Source: Struthidea cinerea (Eukaryota > Chordata > Aves > Passeriformes > Corcoracidae). Taken from it: 64,000 nt of DNA. Location: contig VZTI01001287.1 of NCBI GenBank assembly GCA_013397865.1, positions 67,822-131,821 of the forward strand. The letters run 5' to 3'. The position numbers and the translations under genes are program-made. This document shows positions 22,901 through 32,969 of this stretch, piece after piece (position 1 is the stretch's first letter; each line of letters starts with the position of its first letter). The notes under the pieces are model-generated. The model was given only the letters and a program-made list of their open reading frames with translations. It had not been told where the DNA came from and did no database searches.

Positions 22901-25900
22901 AAAGATATGATGCAAAAAATCTTGTTTGCATCATATCTTTCCCAATAAACTCTGCTGGTTTTTCCTCCACTGTATTTAAAAAAATCGAATGAGCAAACAT
23001 AGCGGTCAGAGACACAAGATTCAAATCTACTGCTAATTTAGCTCTCCTCTACTGTTAAGGAACAGTAGTGTGTATCTGGGGGCACAAGAAGGGAAGTTCT
23101 GCTGCTGGTTTTTCAGGCTTTTTTTAACCAAGATTGATCTACAGAACTCACTCTGCCACCATTATGAAGGTTTCTGCAAGTTTGGGCATAAGCACCACGC
23201 TGGGCAAAGCATGACTGAGTGACTTCACACTGTACTTTGTTGGCAAGAGTTACTGCATCTTCGGAAGAGCCTCATTTTAAGGCTGGTATCTGCACACCCC
23301 ATCAGTAAAAATTAATGCAAATCACTTCACAATTGCCTCAAACGCTTTGTAACTATCTACTACCTAACCAGACCACAGAGATGCTCTTTGCTCATCCTGC
23401 ATCTAACACAAACAAAACGAATAACGAAACAGCAATAAACACAGTCTATGAAGTCTTTAGGTTTGCTTGATTTAAAGTGTTTGTTCTTCAGAATCAAGAA
23501 TATGTTATTGAAAAAATAAATAAGTCAAATGAGAAAAAAGGGGAGGCAAAGAGGGTCAGAAGGGGAGAGCTATGCACTGAAGATGATGGGAGGCGGGGAG
23601 GATGCACGTGCAGTAATGCTAAGATGAGACTGTCTTAAGCCAGGTTTTCTGCTGTAGGTTGCCTTTTAGCATTGAGACATTCAAAGACAGAAATGTATCA
23701 GCTCTAAGGCAGGTAAGTTCTGTTATAAAGTGCAAATAGGGTAAGTAGCAGAGGCTTTAGCCTGTTACACCTGTTGAAAAGCCACACGCAAAACTGTAGC
23801 TAAAGTAAGTAGCTGCTACCTTAAATGAACAAATTAAATAATAGCTGCACCCTCCTGGACATTTGCCCTGTGACTCCAAAAACGTCTGTGCAGCTACAAG
23901 GCAAAGCAGACTGGGAAACTGGCTTAGGTGAAAAAAAAAAGCCCTTTGGTTTAACATGTTAGGTTTGGGTTGTTACGGGTTTTTTTAATATGTTACTTTT
24001 CATTTGCATCAATCTTCTGATCACCAGTGTCATCTGCACTGATACAACGGTATGATGACATGTCCATTTCAAATGTTAAAGTCACAGTTATCTAATTTTA
24101 CCCCTAAAAACCCAGTTTCTCTGTGTGCTTCTGTTGTAACTTTACAAGAACAAAAACCAGAATGTCTATGGCATGAAATGAAGCAAAATACACTTCTGCT
24201 CAACAGATAATTTCAGCATTCTAGTTCTTTGTTATAGAGCCCTATAACTCTTGTATTGTCAATTAATAACTTTTTTTTAAGTCCAGTGAAAAAAAAAATA
24301 AGCCAAAAGATACCAACCCTTACACGATCGAGGTCCACATACGGCATTTTTGTTCTGTCACATTCCTCAGGGCCAAAATGTAATTTGAGGATATAAAGGA
24401 AGCACCCTCCAACCACAAACAGTGCAAGAATTCTAAAAACAAACAGGACAATGAGGGGTAGGACAGAGAAAGAAAAAAAAAAAAATCTTTTTCCAGTGTT
24501 CAATCAACCATTAAATCAATATTTTTAAGCAAATTTAAGACAGTTGAACTTCATGTGAATACTTGCATTTGAATCAAACAGAAAGACCCTGCTGGTTTGT
24601 TCACTTTAAGTCTTTAGTAACTCTTCAAAGTTATCTGCAGGAAAGTATGAACATATATAGATGCTTGGATAAGGAAAATGCCTGCATTATATACTTTAAA
24701 TGCATCTCTGATGAGTCAAATAGTTCTCTTCACATAATGAAACCAAGAGTGACTTTTTTGTCTTCTTTAAAGGTCAACTCTGTCTTGAAATACATATTTC
24801 CGTGCAAGCTAAAAAAAAAGGCTGGAACTTCAAATTGCATGATTTTGGGCCAATGGCCATCACTGAAACAAAACTTTCAACTCACTGGCAGGCCAGAATG
24901 CAGAACTCAGATGCTCAGGTTTATATTAAGAAGCCTTAGTTACTTACACCCCCAAAACACATGGAAGAGAAAGTCCAACCAACTTTAAAATTGAAGAACA
25001 CAGACTATTCATAGTTTTGATCTACTAATTTCTCATTCCTAAGGAATACCACTGCTGATGTCCAAACAGTCACTTAGCTCATTTCATGTTTAAACCCATC
25101 TGCAGAATACTTACATCATTATTTAAAGTTGCAGTTGTTGCTCAAGTATATAAGTTTGCGCTTTATTACTGATTTTCATTTCTTATTGTTTCCTAAGGAC
25201 TGGACATTTGTTTAAATGTCTTGAAATAATGCAAGTTATTAAATGCCAAATGCTTCTTGAAACTCTTTCAGATGAAGTTAATACAGATTCCCAATAGTTT
25301 TTTTAAAAAGCTTGTACTGTATGAACTAATAGATGCAATCCTGGCACTCAGTGTGCAGTACAGACTGTAAACAAGGTGACCACTGAAAAAGCTGCACTGT
25401 TCTCACATCTCACTTAACTAAATTACCTTTTCCACTGATAGGTGATCTAAGAGCTTCATTAGCATGTTAGGCTGCAACCCCTGGAGATCAGCCAACAGGC
25501 AGAAAGCAAGGGATTCACAGCTGACAAATGAGGCTGGTTTTCCTCCAGAAGTTTATCAAGTATCCCCAGGTTCAGCTAGGGCTGCTACATTCAGGTTATA
25601 TCCACCTGTGGATATAACAGTTTGTCTTTGGGTTTTTTAAGCTTTAAGACCTAAAAATTCATGTGGCATCACAGTAGTGAACTTTTTAGGTATAAAATAT
25701 GGTCCTGGATCTACTTGTGCACACACCCTTTAATTCTTATTTGATGTCAAGCTATAAACAATGGAATAAGGTTTTTGATGTAGCATTCCAGAAGTCTTCA
25801 TAGAAAAATAACTATGAAAACACACCTCCCCAGGACACCCACTTAACATCCACTGGCCTTCCATTCCCTCAGTTATCAGGCTGTACAAAAGTCTCAGCAT

Positions 25901-26310
25901 TGTTATTTATCTGCATACAAAAAATGATTGGAAATCATTTGATTTACAATCATTTGATTGAAATACTTGTGAGTGAAGTACTAGGATCTCACTTTGGCTT
26001 GGGAAAACAGGTACTACAAGTTAACCTGGGCTCCAGAAAGTGCTTTTGGTGTCCCACAGAAAGCTGTGTGCCTAACTCTCCGTTCAAAGCCCATGGCAAT
26101 CCCATGCCTTGATTTCTGCATCCTTTTTGTACCTGCCCAGGCTGAGGGGAGAACAACTGTCCTCTGTGTAGCTGTGACAATGACACTTACTTGCGAGTAC
26201 CTTTTAAAAACCAGCTTGGTCTTCTCATCTTCATGTGCAGCCACCTTACACCATTGCACAGGAGGTGAACGATCACTTTTTAGCTTCATAGAGTTATTGT
26301 CACTCAGCAT
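16699..26310 (-). CDS. ST3GAL5: ST3GAL5, GM3 synthase (lactosylceramide alpha-2,3-sialyltransferase), six coding exons
   Basis: This is a Golgi type II membrane enzyme that transfers sialic acid from CMP-Neu5Ac to lactosylceramide, making GM3, the precursor of most gangliosides. Coding exons on the minus strand are 26310-26201, 24432-24318, 22127-21784, 20388-20202, 18314-18156 and 16962-16699. They join in frame to 392 residues. The predicted protein has a cytosolic tail (1-36), a signal-anchor (about 38-54, ILALFVVGGCFLYILKL), a stem, and the GT29 catalytic domain. Sialylmotif L starts at about residue 161 (CKRCVVVGSGG), motif S spans about 306-332 (NVPTIGVTAVV...AGFGY), motif III is HYYN (342-345) and motif VS is H358 to E363. 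C164 and C322 are the expected disulfide pair. Possible N-glycosylation sites are N205, N249 and N359. Alignment from memory to human ST3GAL5 is colinear with the shorter human isoform. The window shows no truncation, frameshift or missing catalytic motif. Confidence 0.96.
16963..18155 (-). other. ST3GAL5: ST3GAL5 intron 5 (between coding exons 5 and 6)
   Basis: A GT-AG intron of about 1.2 kb. I see no repeat family, RNA gene or further exon in it. Confidence 0.85.
18156..18314 (-). CDS. ST3GAL5: ST3GAL5 coding exon 5 (catalytic domain, between motifs L and S)
   Basis: The acceptor TTTCTCTTAG ends at 18315 and the donor is AAG|GTAAGC, with the last base at 18156. The exon is 159 bases, exactly 53 codons (residues 253-305), phase 0 at both ends. 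The peptide runs PLWVRLFFWKEVAEKIP to FRILNPVIIKETALDILQ to SKFWGWDK, matching the human segment with conservative changes. A symmetrical exon of this kind could be skipped without a frameshift, but skipping would remove the segment linking motifs L and S. Confidence 0.96.
18315..20201 (-). other. ST3GAL5: ST3GAL5 intron 4, containing a CR1 insertion
   Basis: A GT-AG intron of about 1.9 kb. Its main content is the CR1 fragment at 19124-19480, which lies in the same orientation as the gene. Nothing else was recognised. Confidence 0.85.
19124..19480 (-). mobile_element. CR1 LINE fragment in ST3GAL5 intron 4
   Basis: It begins with cacagaatcacagagctgtt and runs through gggacctctggagatcacat. Later phrases (gggcaccaccaaaaagagcc, taagatcccccacaagcctt, ctaaacactcccagctctat) belong to the CR1 3' region. 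It is in the same orientation as ST3GAL5. Confidence 0.88.
20202..20388 (-). CDS. ST3GAL5: ST3GAL5 coding exon 4 (end of sialylmotif L)
   Basis: The acceptor TTCCCCTAG ends at 20389 and the donor is ACCTTG|GTATGT, with the last base at 20202. The exon is 187 bases, finishes the split Arg190 and encodes residues 191-252. It contains LNDAPVQGYTDHVGNKTT, the second half of motif L, then IRMTYPEGAPLS and [20 protein letters not shown], all close to human. N205 (NKT) and N249 (NET) are sequons. The exon leaves in phase 0. Confidence 0.96.
20389..21783 (-). other. ST3GAL5: ST3GAL5 intron 3
   Basis: A GT-AG intron of about 1.4 kb with a short AT/AC-rich run near 20760-20800. No exon or repeat family was recognised. 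Confidence 0.85.
21784..22127 (-). CDS. ST3GAL5: ST3GAL5 coding exon 3 (stem, start of catalytic domain, sialylmotif L)
   Basis: The acceptor TTTTGTTTCAG ends at 22128 and the donor is ATAAG|GTATGT, with the last exon base at 21784. The exon is 344 bases and encodes residues 76-189 plus two bases of Arg190. It covers the stem, the PPFGF segment, the LLELLPEHDLPE stretch shared with mammalian GM3 synthases, and the nucleotide-sugar-binding sialylmotif L core (CVVVGSGGILHG...LGHLLNQFDIVIR). The reading frame is open for the full exon. Sequence upstream of the acceptor in this frame is intronic even though it stays open for about 75 bases. Confidence 0.96.
22128..24317 (-). other. ST3GAL5: ST3GAL5 intron 2
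   Basis: A GT-AG intron of about 2.2 kb. It contains the perfect 24-bp inverted repeat at 22893-22948, listed separately. No other gene or known repeat was seen. Confidence 0.85.
22893..22948. repeat. Perfect 24-bp inverted repeat (hairpin) in ST3GAL5 intron 2
   Basis: The left arm 22893-22916 (ttattgggaaagatatgatg plus caaa) is exactly complementary to 22925-22948, separated by an 8-base loop. No related copy was noticed elsewhere in the window. It could fold in the pre-mRNA or in DNA. No flanking target-site duplication was identified. Confidence 0.9.
24318..24432 (-). CDS. ST3GAL5: ST3GAL5 coding exon 2 (signal-anchor and start of stem)
   Basis: The acceptor GTTTTTAG ends at 24433. The exon supplies the third base of Arg37 and residues 38-75, including the hydrophobic signal-anchor, then HFGPEECDRTKMPYVDLDRVR. 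The human counterpart runs ILYILKLNY, then EECD, then the YVDPDHVK region. The exon end is uncertain between 24318 (AGG|GTTGGT, length-matched to human DHVKRAQ) and 24324 (CGT|GTAAGG, better donor consensus, two residues shorter). Both keep the frame. I chose 24318 because it keeps colinearity with human. Confidence 0.88.
24433..26200 (-). other. ST3GAL5: ST3GAL5 intron 1 (between coding exons 1 and 2)
   Basis: A GT-AG intron of about 1.8 kb. It contains the small inverted repeat at 25595-25618. No other feature was recognised. Confidence 0.8.
25595..25618. repeat. 11-bp inverted repeat in ST3GAL5 intron 1
   Basis: gttatatccac and gtggatataac are separated by two bases, making a near-perfect palindrome. 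Confidence 0.8.
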
Positions 26311-26312
26311 TG
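26201..26312 (-). CDS. ST3GAL5: ST3GAL5 coding exon 1 (start codon, cytosolic tail)
   Basis: The acceptor TTTTTTACAG ends at 26313, and ATG follows two bases later (26310-26308). The translated start MLSDNNSMKLKSD aligns residue for residue with the human internal start MPSEYTYVKLRSD, which supports this ATG. The exon ends in phase 2 at 26201 with AAAAG|GTACTC, so Arg37 is split across the junction and the protein reads FK-R-ILALFVV. This matches the human order K-D-I-L at the membrane boundary. A stronger-looking donor (CAA|GTAAGT, exon end 26191) lies 10 bases further on but would shift the frame. The acceptor just before the ATG means the leader must come from at least one further upstream exon. 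Confidence 0.88.
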
Positions 26313-28531
26313 CTGTAAAAAAGAAAAAGTTGTCATAACTTTTGCTGAACTGAAGAAAAGTTCACAGGACGTACATGGAGTGACAACTTTGTTTCCCAGA
26401 GAAGACTGTGATTCTTAGATATGGTGGCAGGAATACTAAATTGCTCCTGACCTCTTTGTGATCAAGAACTCACTCATTTCAGCTGCATCACCAAAAAACG
26501 ATTCTAAAAATGTTGCCAGGTATTGGTCTTTGCATTCTTCATAAGCCAGAAGTATAATTGCAATCTTGCTGCTCCCATAATTTCTATCACCACGCTCCAA
26601 TATGGATTTTGGGAAGAAAAATGCAGGCTGGCACATCATCTTCTCACAGGCTGCTGCCAGTAACCAAATGTGTGAGAATGGAATCCCCATGAAGAGCCTA
26701 CCTATATGAGCCTGCTTGTTTTCCCAAGGAGAAGGAACTCAGGCAAGGGTTTTTCTAGAACTACCCACCCAAAGCAGCACTCCCTTTGATCAGCCAACCA
26801 TGAAAAGGTGCAGCTTGTTCCTCCACAGTGGAGGATTTCAGCCCTACTCCTTCCTTTGATCTCAGCGCTTGACCCTCTCTGCTCTCCACTGCAAAGGTGT
26901 TTGCCTCTTCTGTTCTCCTGCCAAGAGTTCTGTCACAAGAACTTCTAAAAAAGAGCAAGGCTAAGGAAAGACTTTTATCTATGGAGGATCTTCCTCATTC
27001 TCTTTTCCACCCCTTTTTATTGTATATGGTGATATGACCCATTTGAACCAGCCTGTATTGCCACCTGAAAACACTGTTTGATTTGACAAACAACTAATGT
27101 TCTTAAACACGAGGATGAAGGAGCCAAGGAGACAAAAGTACCCCCTCCAGATCTCAAATCCAGTCCACTGAAATTTCAAGGGTATCTAATTCAGAAGATG
27201 ACTCAGTCTCTTTGCACAATCATCATTTCTCAGTAATAAATTTGATAATCACAATAGAAGGTCAAATGCCAAAAAACACTGTGAGGGTGGGACAAGGATA
27301 GATAAAGATCAACAACAGCATCTGAAGTCCTTTGAAGAGCAGACAACAGTCAAGTCATGCTTTCAGGGTCACATGCAAATGATCACAACCCACAAAACAG
27401 AGCAAGGCAGAAAAAGCCGAATGGCTTTTGCGCGCAGGGAACTTCACCGCTTACCTCAAACACAGGTAACTTGGTTATTGTGACATCACTAAGAACCTCA
27501 AATTCCCCACCTGGCTGTATTTACTAATTGCAGACTCTCTGAGGTGTCACACTCATTTGCAGGCCTTTATAAGAGTCCCTTTTAGCAGCTCTGAAAACAC
27601 TGTAAAATCTGAAGTCAGTACCGTCATGGTTGTCTTGGAAGACGGTAAACTGAAATTTAAGGGATAAGTGACATCCCCCAGTCCCCCAGAATTCTACCAG
27701 TTAAGCTGGAAATCAAATCCAGCTCTTGTCTACCACACAACCTGCCAGGACATAGGACAAAACAGCAGGTCACAGGGAACCTACCAAGCCTTAAAAGCTC
27801 CTCATTTTCTCAGAGCAACAGCTCGTCTTTACGGTCTGCATCTATACCAATGAATAAAACTAGCACTGGAGCACAAACCTGGGTGTTGACATCACCACCT
27901 CAGTCATCCACATCAGTTTGCTCTCAGCTGATACTTGCAGCAAATCATTCAAGTTCATATGGGTAAAGATGTCAAAAAATTTATTACAAGGACCATATCC
28001 CAGGGTCAGTAATGGATCACCCAGTTAAACTGCTCTGCCTTGCGACATTCAGTGCCAACCCAGCAGGACTGGTACAGTCACCTTTTATGACACACATCCT
28101 TCCTGCCACACTACACAGACAAGTCAACTCAGCAGCTCTCATCCAGCACCTTCACACTAACACACCTTGGAGACAACAGGGATCCACAGAGATCACACTG
28201 TCAGGATGCACAGGGAGCAATCCCAGTTCATGGAGCAAGATCACACCAGCACATAACAGCAGCAGTGATCAGAGGATGCTGCAGAGAGTGAACACGGCCT
28301 GCAAATTATGCGGAAGCTCCAGGACTGCTCCACATAGAACAGAGAGGACATTCCATCAGACCACCTCAGAGGAGACTGCCTCACACCTGTAGGTGCTAAA
28401 AAGCTAGAAGCAGAGAAATTCTTCAGCCTTTTCTCAATATTCTGTGAGAAGACTGTCTTTCCTACGTAAACTATTTTAAACAAGGTCACAGTTCCATAAA
28501 CATATTTCACTCGCAAGCTGCTTTGCAAGAT

Positions 28532-28758
28532 TGTTATGGCTTCGACTTTGAAAATATTTTGGAATCGGTATCTTAGAACTTGGCCAATCCTCTCAAGGGG
28601 TGGATGGCCGAGGAACCAATTACCTATTGCCACTCAACACACTTTTTGCGATCTATCCTATATAGTAGTCAGAAGATTATTAAAAAAGAAGCTTCGGCTT
28701 CCACTTGTTCATGAGCCTGGACTCTGTGTCGTTTTCTTTATGCGCCTCGGATGTAACA
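28532..28758 (+). mobile_element. Possible solo LTR of an endogenous retrovirus
   Basis: The segment begins TGTTATGGC and ends GATGTAACA, giving TGTTA...TAACA terminal inverted repeats as in retroviral LTRs. Inside are a TATA-like atcctatatagta, a degenerate poly(A) signal (attattaaaaaag) and a U5-like tail (ctctgtgtcgttttctttat). No target-site duplication is visible (flanks aagat and gcgac), and no internal viral genes are present. The length of 227 bases is short for an LTR. I treat this as tentative. Confidence 0.35.
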
Positions 28759-31700
28759 GCGACATCACACCAGCACAAACAAGTGGCACTCAGCCCTGTT
28801 TGGGAAAGGGAAGGGATCACTCACTGACACCGATGGCTCACAGCAGGGACGCGACCACTGAACACTGCTACAGCACAAAACAAGGCAGTAATTACATCTG
28901 TCAGCCCCACAGATCTCCACAAACACAGCTGGGGAGAAGTATAAAATGGGACTTCTCTTTTTTAAAAATGAAAAAGCAGGAAACAAGCTTCACCTATTTT
29001 CACTAGAGAACAATGCACGTAATAATTCTCTCCTGGATAAACATTAAGAGGTAACTTGATCACATAGGAACCTAGGTCAGAACGGATTCTGCACAAAAGA
29101 ATCAGTCAGACTTGGTACCAGGCTGCAAAAGATCTGAAAGATAGAGAAGGCACTGAAGAGGTGGAGAATGATGAAGACAAGGGAATTAAAGAGGAATGCA
29201 AGACTGCAACAAGCTAGCATTATCAGACAGTCTTCCCAGCCTCTGAGCAAAAAAAATTCCAGTTGTTCCCTGCTTCACTCATGCTGGATGTGTAAAAAGA
29301 AACAATGAAACAGAGAATGTAATTAATCACCTCAACACATCCTTTCCAAGTCCAACTCCTAGTATCCACAATGCTTTTTTCTGTTATATAAACAAGTCAC
29401 TGACATAATATCAGTTTTCGTTTCCTTTGCAACAGTTTACTTCAGTTTGACTTCTGTCACTTATGACCACGACAGATGATTCCTTTCTCAAATAAGTTTA
29501 TATATATATAGACTGATATATAAATGCATCAAAATGCATCCGTCCTGCACAGCATTTTTTTCACTCAGGTTGGATCCTGCATTCTTATTCAAACCAATAA
29601 GGCCTTTCAGTGGCTAGAACGGTGTAAGAGTGCTCAAAAGAGCAAGGTGGCAGTAAAAACCACTTTAGAGTGCACCTTTCCCACAGTCTTCCTGAATTTA
29701 AAAAAAAAAAAATTAAAAATCTCCAGGTTTGCAGAGAGAACCAATATCCCAAGAGGACCAAAGAGATGTTGCATACAGACACCATTACGTTCTTGCAGGA
29801 AGGGGCCCTGCTACAGTTGTTTTGAGAGGCATAAACGCAAATATCTCAATCTGTGTACAAAACACAGCTCAGTAGTACTGCGATACTGCAACCACATTTT
29901 GCATTGACGTTTCTATAGCTACTCATTGTGATGTAATTAGTGAGGACTCAGGGTATTTAAAATTGTGTCATCTACTGAACTTAAGTGATCTGTGCAAACC
30001 TGCTACTAAGGCTAAATTGTCCATTAATATAATATACTCCAAAGCTTTTTGTGGTGTTATTCTTTTCACCATGATTTACTTTTGTCTCATTGTTATTCTT
30101 AAGTAGACAACACTCCCACACTTGGAGTATTTCAGAAGCAATTAATTTAAGCCTTCAGGAAGTCTTTTCATGTGGGAATGCTAAAAGCTAAAAAGCAGCA
30201 TGTATCAAGTTGTACATAACCACTGCCACACCCTGGAAAATGCATTTGGTTATGTACAGCACCTGGATTTACCCAAAGACAAGGTCTCTCAGCAGGCACG
30301 GGAACAGGAGGAGGCAGCCTGCACATGAGTGCAGAACGATGCACACACCCGCATCCCTCACCAGGCTCCCATCGAGCCCCCAGAACCACAACCCCACACT
30401 TCCACTTAAACTTTCCCCTCTCACAGTACCACCAGAAGCAGTGGGAACACCCAGCTTTACAAGGCAGTCAATACCAAGGCCTTGCTGCACAATGCAGCCT
30501 TTGAAGTTCATGTAACAAGATCAAGAAGCTTGGAGGGCAAAGCCCACAGCAAATGAAACCTGAAAGTCACATTTATGCAAAGGAATTACTAATCATGAAG
30601 GGTGGGGCTCCAGCAGGCATTGAAACAGAAGCTAAAACTAATGCGAAAATACCCGAAACCCACCTGCTCACTTCATGCCTCTTCCCCTAAATCAGACGCA
30701 CATCAATTACTTGAACACACTTCCAAAATCAGTAAAGGATAAGACGAAAGCTACTTGGTTTTGAGCAACTATTGTTTCAAAAAAGAAAGGCAAAGTTGAA
30801 AAGCAGAAGTGTTTTCACAAAAGAAACTTGAGCAAGACACTCTTTATTGAGATGTGGTCATTATTCAGTAATGAAATCCGTACAAATTTCCTGTTCTGTG
30901 GCTTTTAAACAAAAAAATTCCCACAGATATACTGCAAAACTTTATGCAAGAAGTTAGAAGAGAATAATTAAGAAAACTTAAACTGACTACACATTGGTTT
31001 TGGACACATTTGGAGAAAACAGATGACAAAAAACTGACAACTACAACATTAATACCTGTGACTACTTGCAAGAGCTGGGCCCATGAAAAGATTACATGTT
31101 TCAATCTACCCTCATTATTGGCCAAATATACAAGATACTAATTTTCATTAGGGTTTTCAAAATTGGTACAATATTTTAAGAGAGTGTTATTAATTTATGT
31201 CAAAACATGAAAAATAGATTGGTGAAATTTACAGTTAGGATTGATTTTGTTTGCTTCTGCAGCACTGAAATCCCCAGGGATCAAAACATAAGGGCTGAGA
31301 CATTAAAAAAGGGAATGAAAGGAATGACTAATTAGGTGGTAGTTTTTCTGGTTTATGCTTCAAAGCCAGTCACTAAGCAGAGCCTCTCAGATGACACCTA
31401 AGAATATGAAAAATTTAAACTTCTTTCTCTTCTGTTCTACTTTAAGACAATCATTACAAAACTGATTCAAAAATAAGTATAAAACTCACCCAGTTCCTTC
31501 CTATATCCATCCCACAATCTGTTCCATTCTCTTTAATGGACAAACCAGTCTTGATGCAGGGAATTTTTAAGTAATAGGATTTTTGTCAATGAACACAACT
31601 GCTAATCATCAATTCTAATATTGGAAAAAACAAAATAACCCATGAGTAAACACTGTATCTTACCATCTTACCTACTGTGGCATAGGAGGCCCACAAGTCC

Positions 31701-32233
31701 CCCAGGGTGTCCCTACTTGGGGACTCTTCCTTCCAAGTCTCCTTATCAAAGCATGATACCTTCAATCCTTCCCATGCTTTCAAATGTCATCATCTCTTCA
31801 TTGGAAACAATAAACCATAAAAAAAATAAATTCTGTAAATAACCTCTATCTGTCTACATAAAACATGATAAACAAATCTTCTTAAGCCAACAGTGGATCA
31901 AGCCTCATCCCAATAACAATTCGGGGGGAAAATGGTAATGCAAGGAATAAAAATGCTGACGCTAAGGAGAGTTAGTTGTGCACCCCACTATACACAAAGG
32001 ACTCCACAGTTACAAGTGTTGTACAGCCAAACTGCTGCCTTACAACTGCAACCCGAGGTATTTTTATCCACCCAAAACACAGAGTATTTCTTAATACAAA
32101 AACAATTTGGAAACATATTCTCTTGTGACATGAAGAATTTGTTATTAAAAAACAATCAATCCGGAAAATATATGAACATCCTCCAGCAAGAGGCACTCCA
32201 GAAAGTGCAATGCAGTGAAGGACTGCCTCACTT

Positions 32234-32625
32234 TCACAGAATCACAGGATCATCCAGTTCCAGCCTCCTGCCATGGGCAGGGACACCTTCCACTATTCCA
32301 GGTTGTTTCAAGCCCCATCCCAACCCGGCCTTGAGAACTTCCAGGGATTGGACAGCCACAGCTCCTCTGGGCAACCTGTGCCAGGGTCTCACCACCCTCA
32401 CAGTAAAGAATTTCTTCCTAATATCCAATCCAACCCTGCCCTCTGTCAGTTTGAAGCCATTCCCACTTCTCCTGTCACTCTGTGCCCTTTTCAAAAGACC
32501 AGGTCATGTCCAGCCTCTCATCCACCAGCATGCCCAAGTCCTTCTCCTCGGGGCTAATCTCAATCCATTCTCTACTCAGCCTGGATTTGTGCGGGGATTG
32601 CCCAATACAGGTGCAGGACCTTGAT
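32234..32625 (-). mobile_element. CR1 LINE 3' end, 5'-truncated
   Basis: It starts tcacagaatcacaggatcatc. The minus-strand translation includes KLTEGRVGLDIRKKFFTVRV and then WHRLPRGAV, the CR1 3' coding-end pattern. The longest open frame on the + strand here (31932-32624) runs into this repeat and is not a gene. Confidence 0.9.
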
Positions 32626-32926
32626 GAACTTCAGGAAGATAACTTTCCAATGACTTCTGCAGAAGTGAATCCAAATTTTTCAGCTGAATTTTAAACACAG
32701 GTTTAACAGACCAGGAAAGCTAACAACCTGCCCAGATGTTGAAATTGGATTTAAAATCTACACAAGGAAAGTAAAAAGCCTTTTATCTGGATGGCCCCCA
32801 TCTGCCCATATTGACAAAATACTCAGGAAAAGTGGGGAAAGAAGAACAACAGACAAGTTATCCCAAAGGAACTGTTTCTGATTGGAAAATCTCCTTATAT
32901 GACACAATGAACGCTGAGATATCTTC

Positions 32927-32969
32927 TTAAAGGATTTTTGTTCAATGGTACATGACAAAAATCCTTTAA
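32927..32969. repeat. 15-bp perfect inverted repeat
   Basis: ttaaaggatttttgt (32927-32941) is exactly complementary to 32955-32969, with a 13-base loop. Confidence 0.8.

Noticed and set aside
31932..32624. Longest open frame in the window (230 codons, + strand)
   Set aside because: Its second half reads a CR1 element on the antisense strand, and the first half has no recognisable domain.
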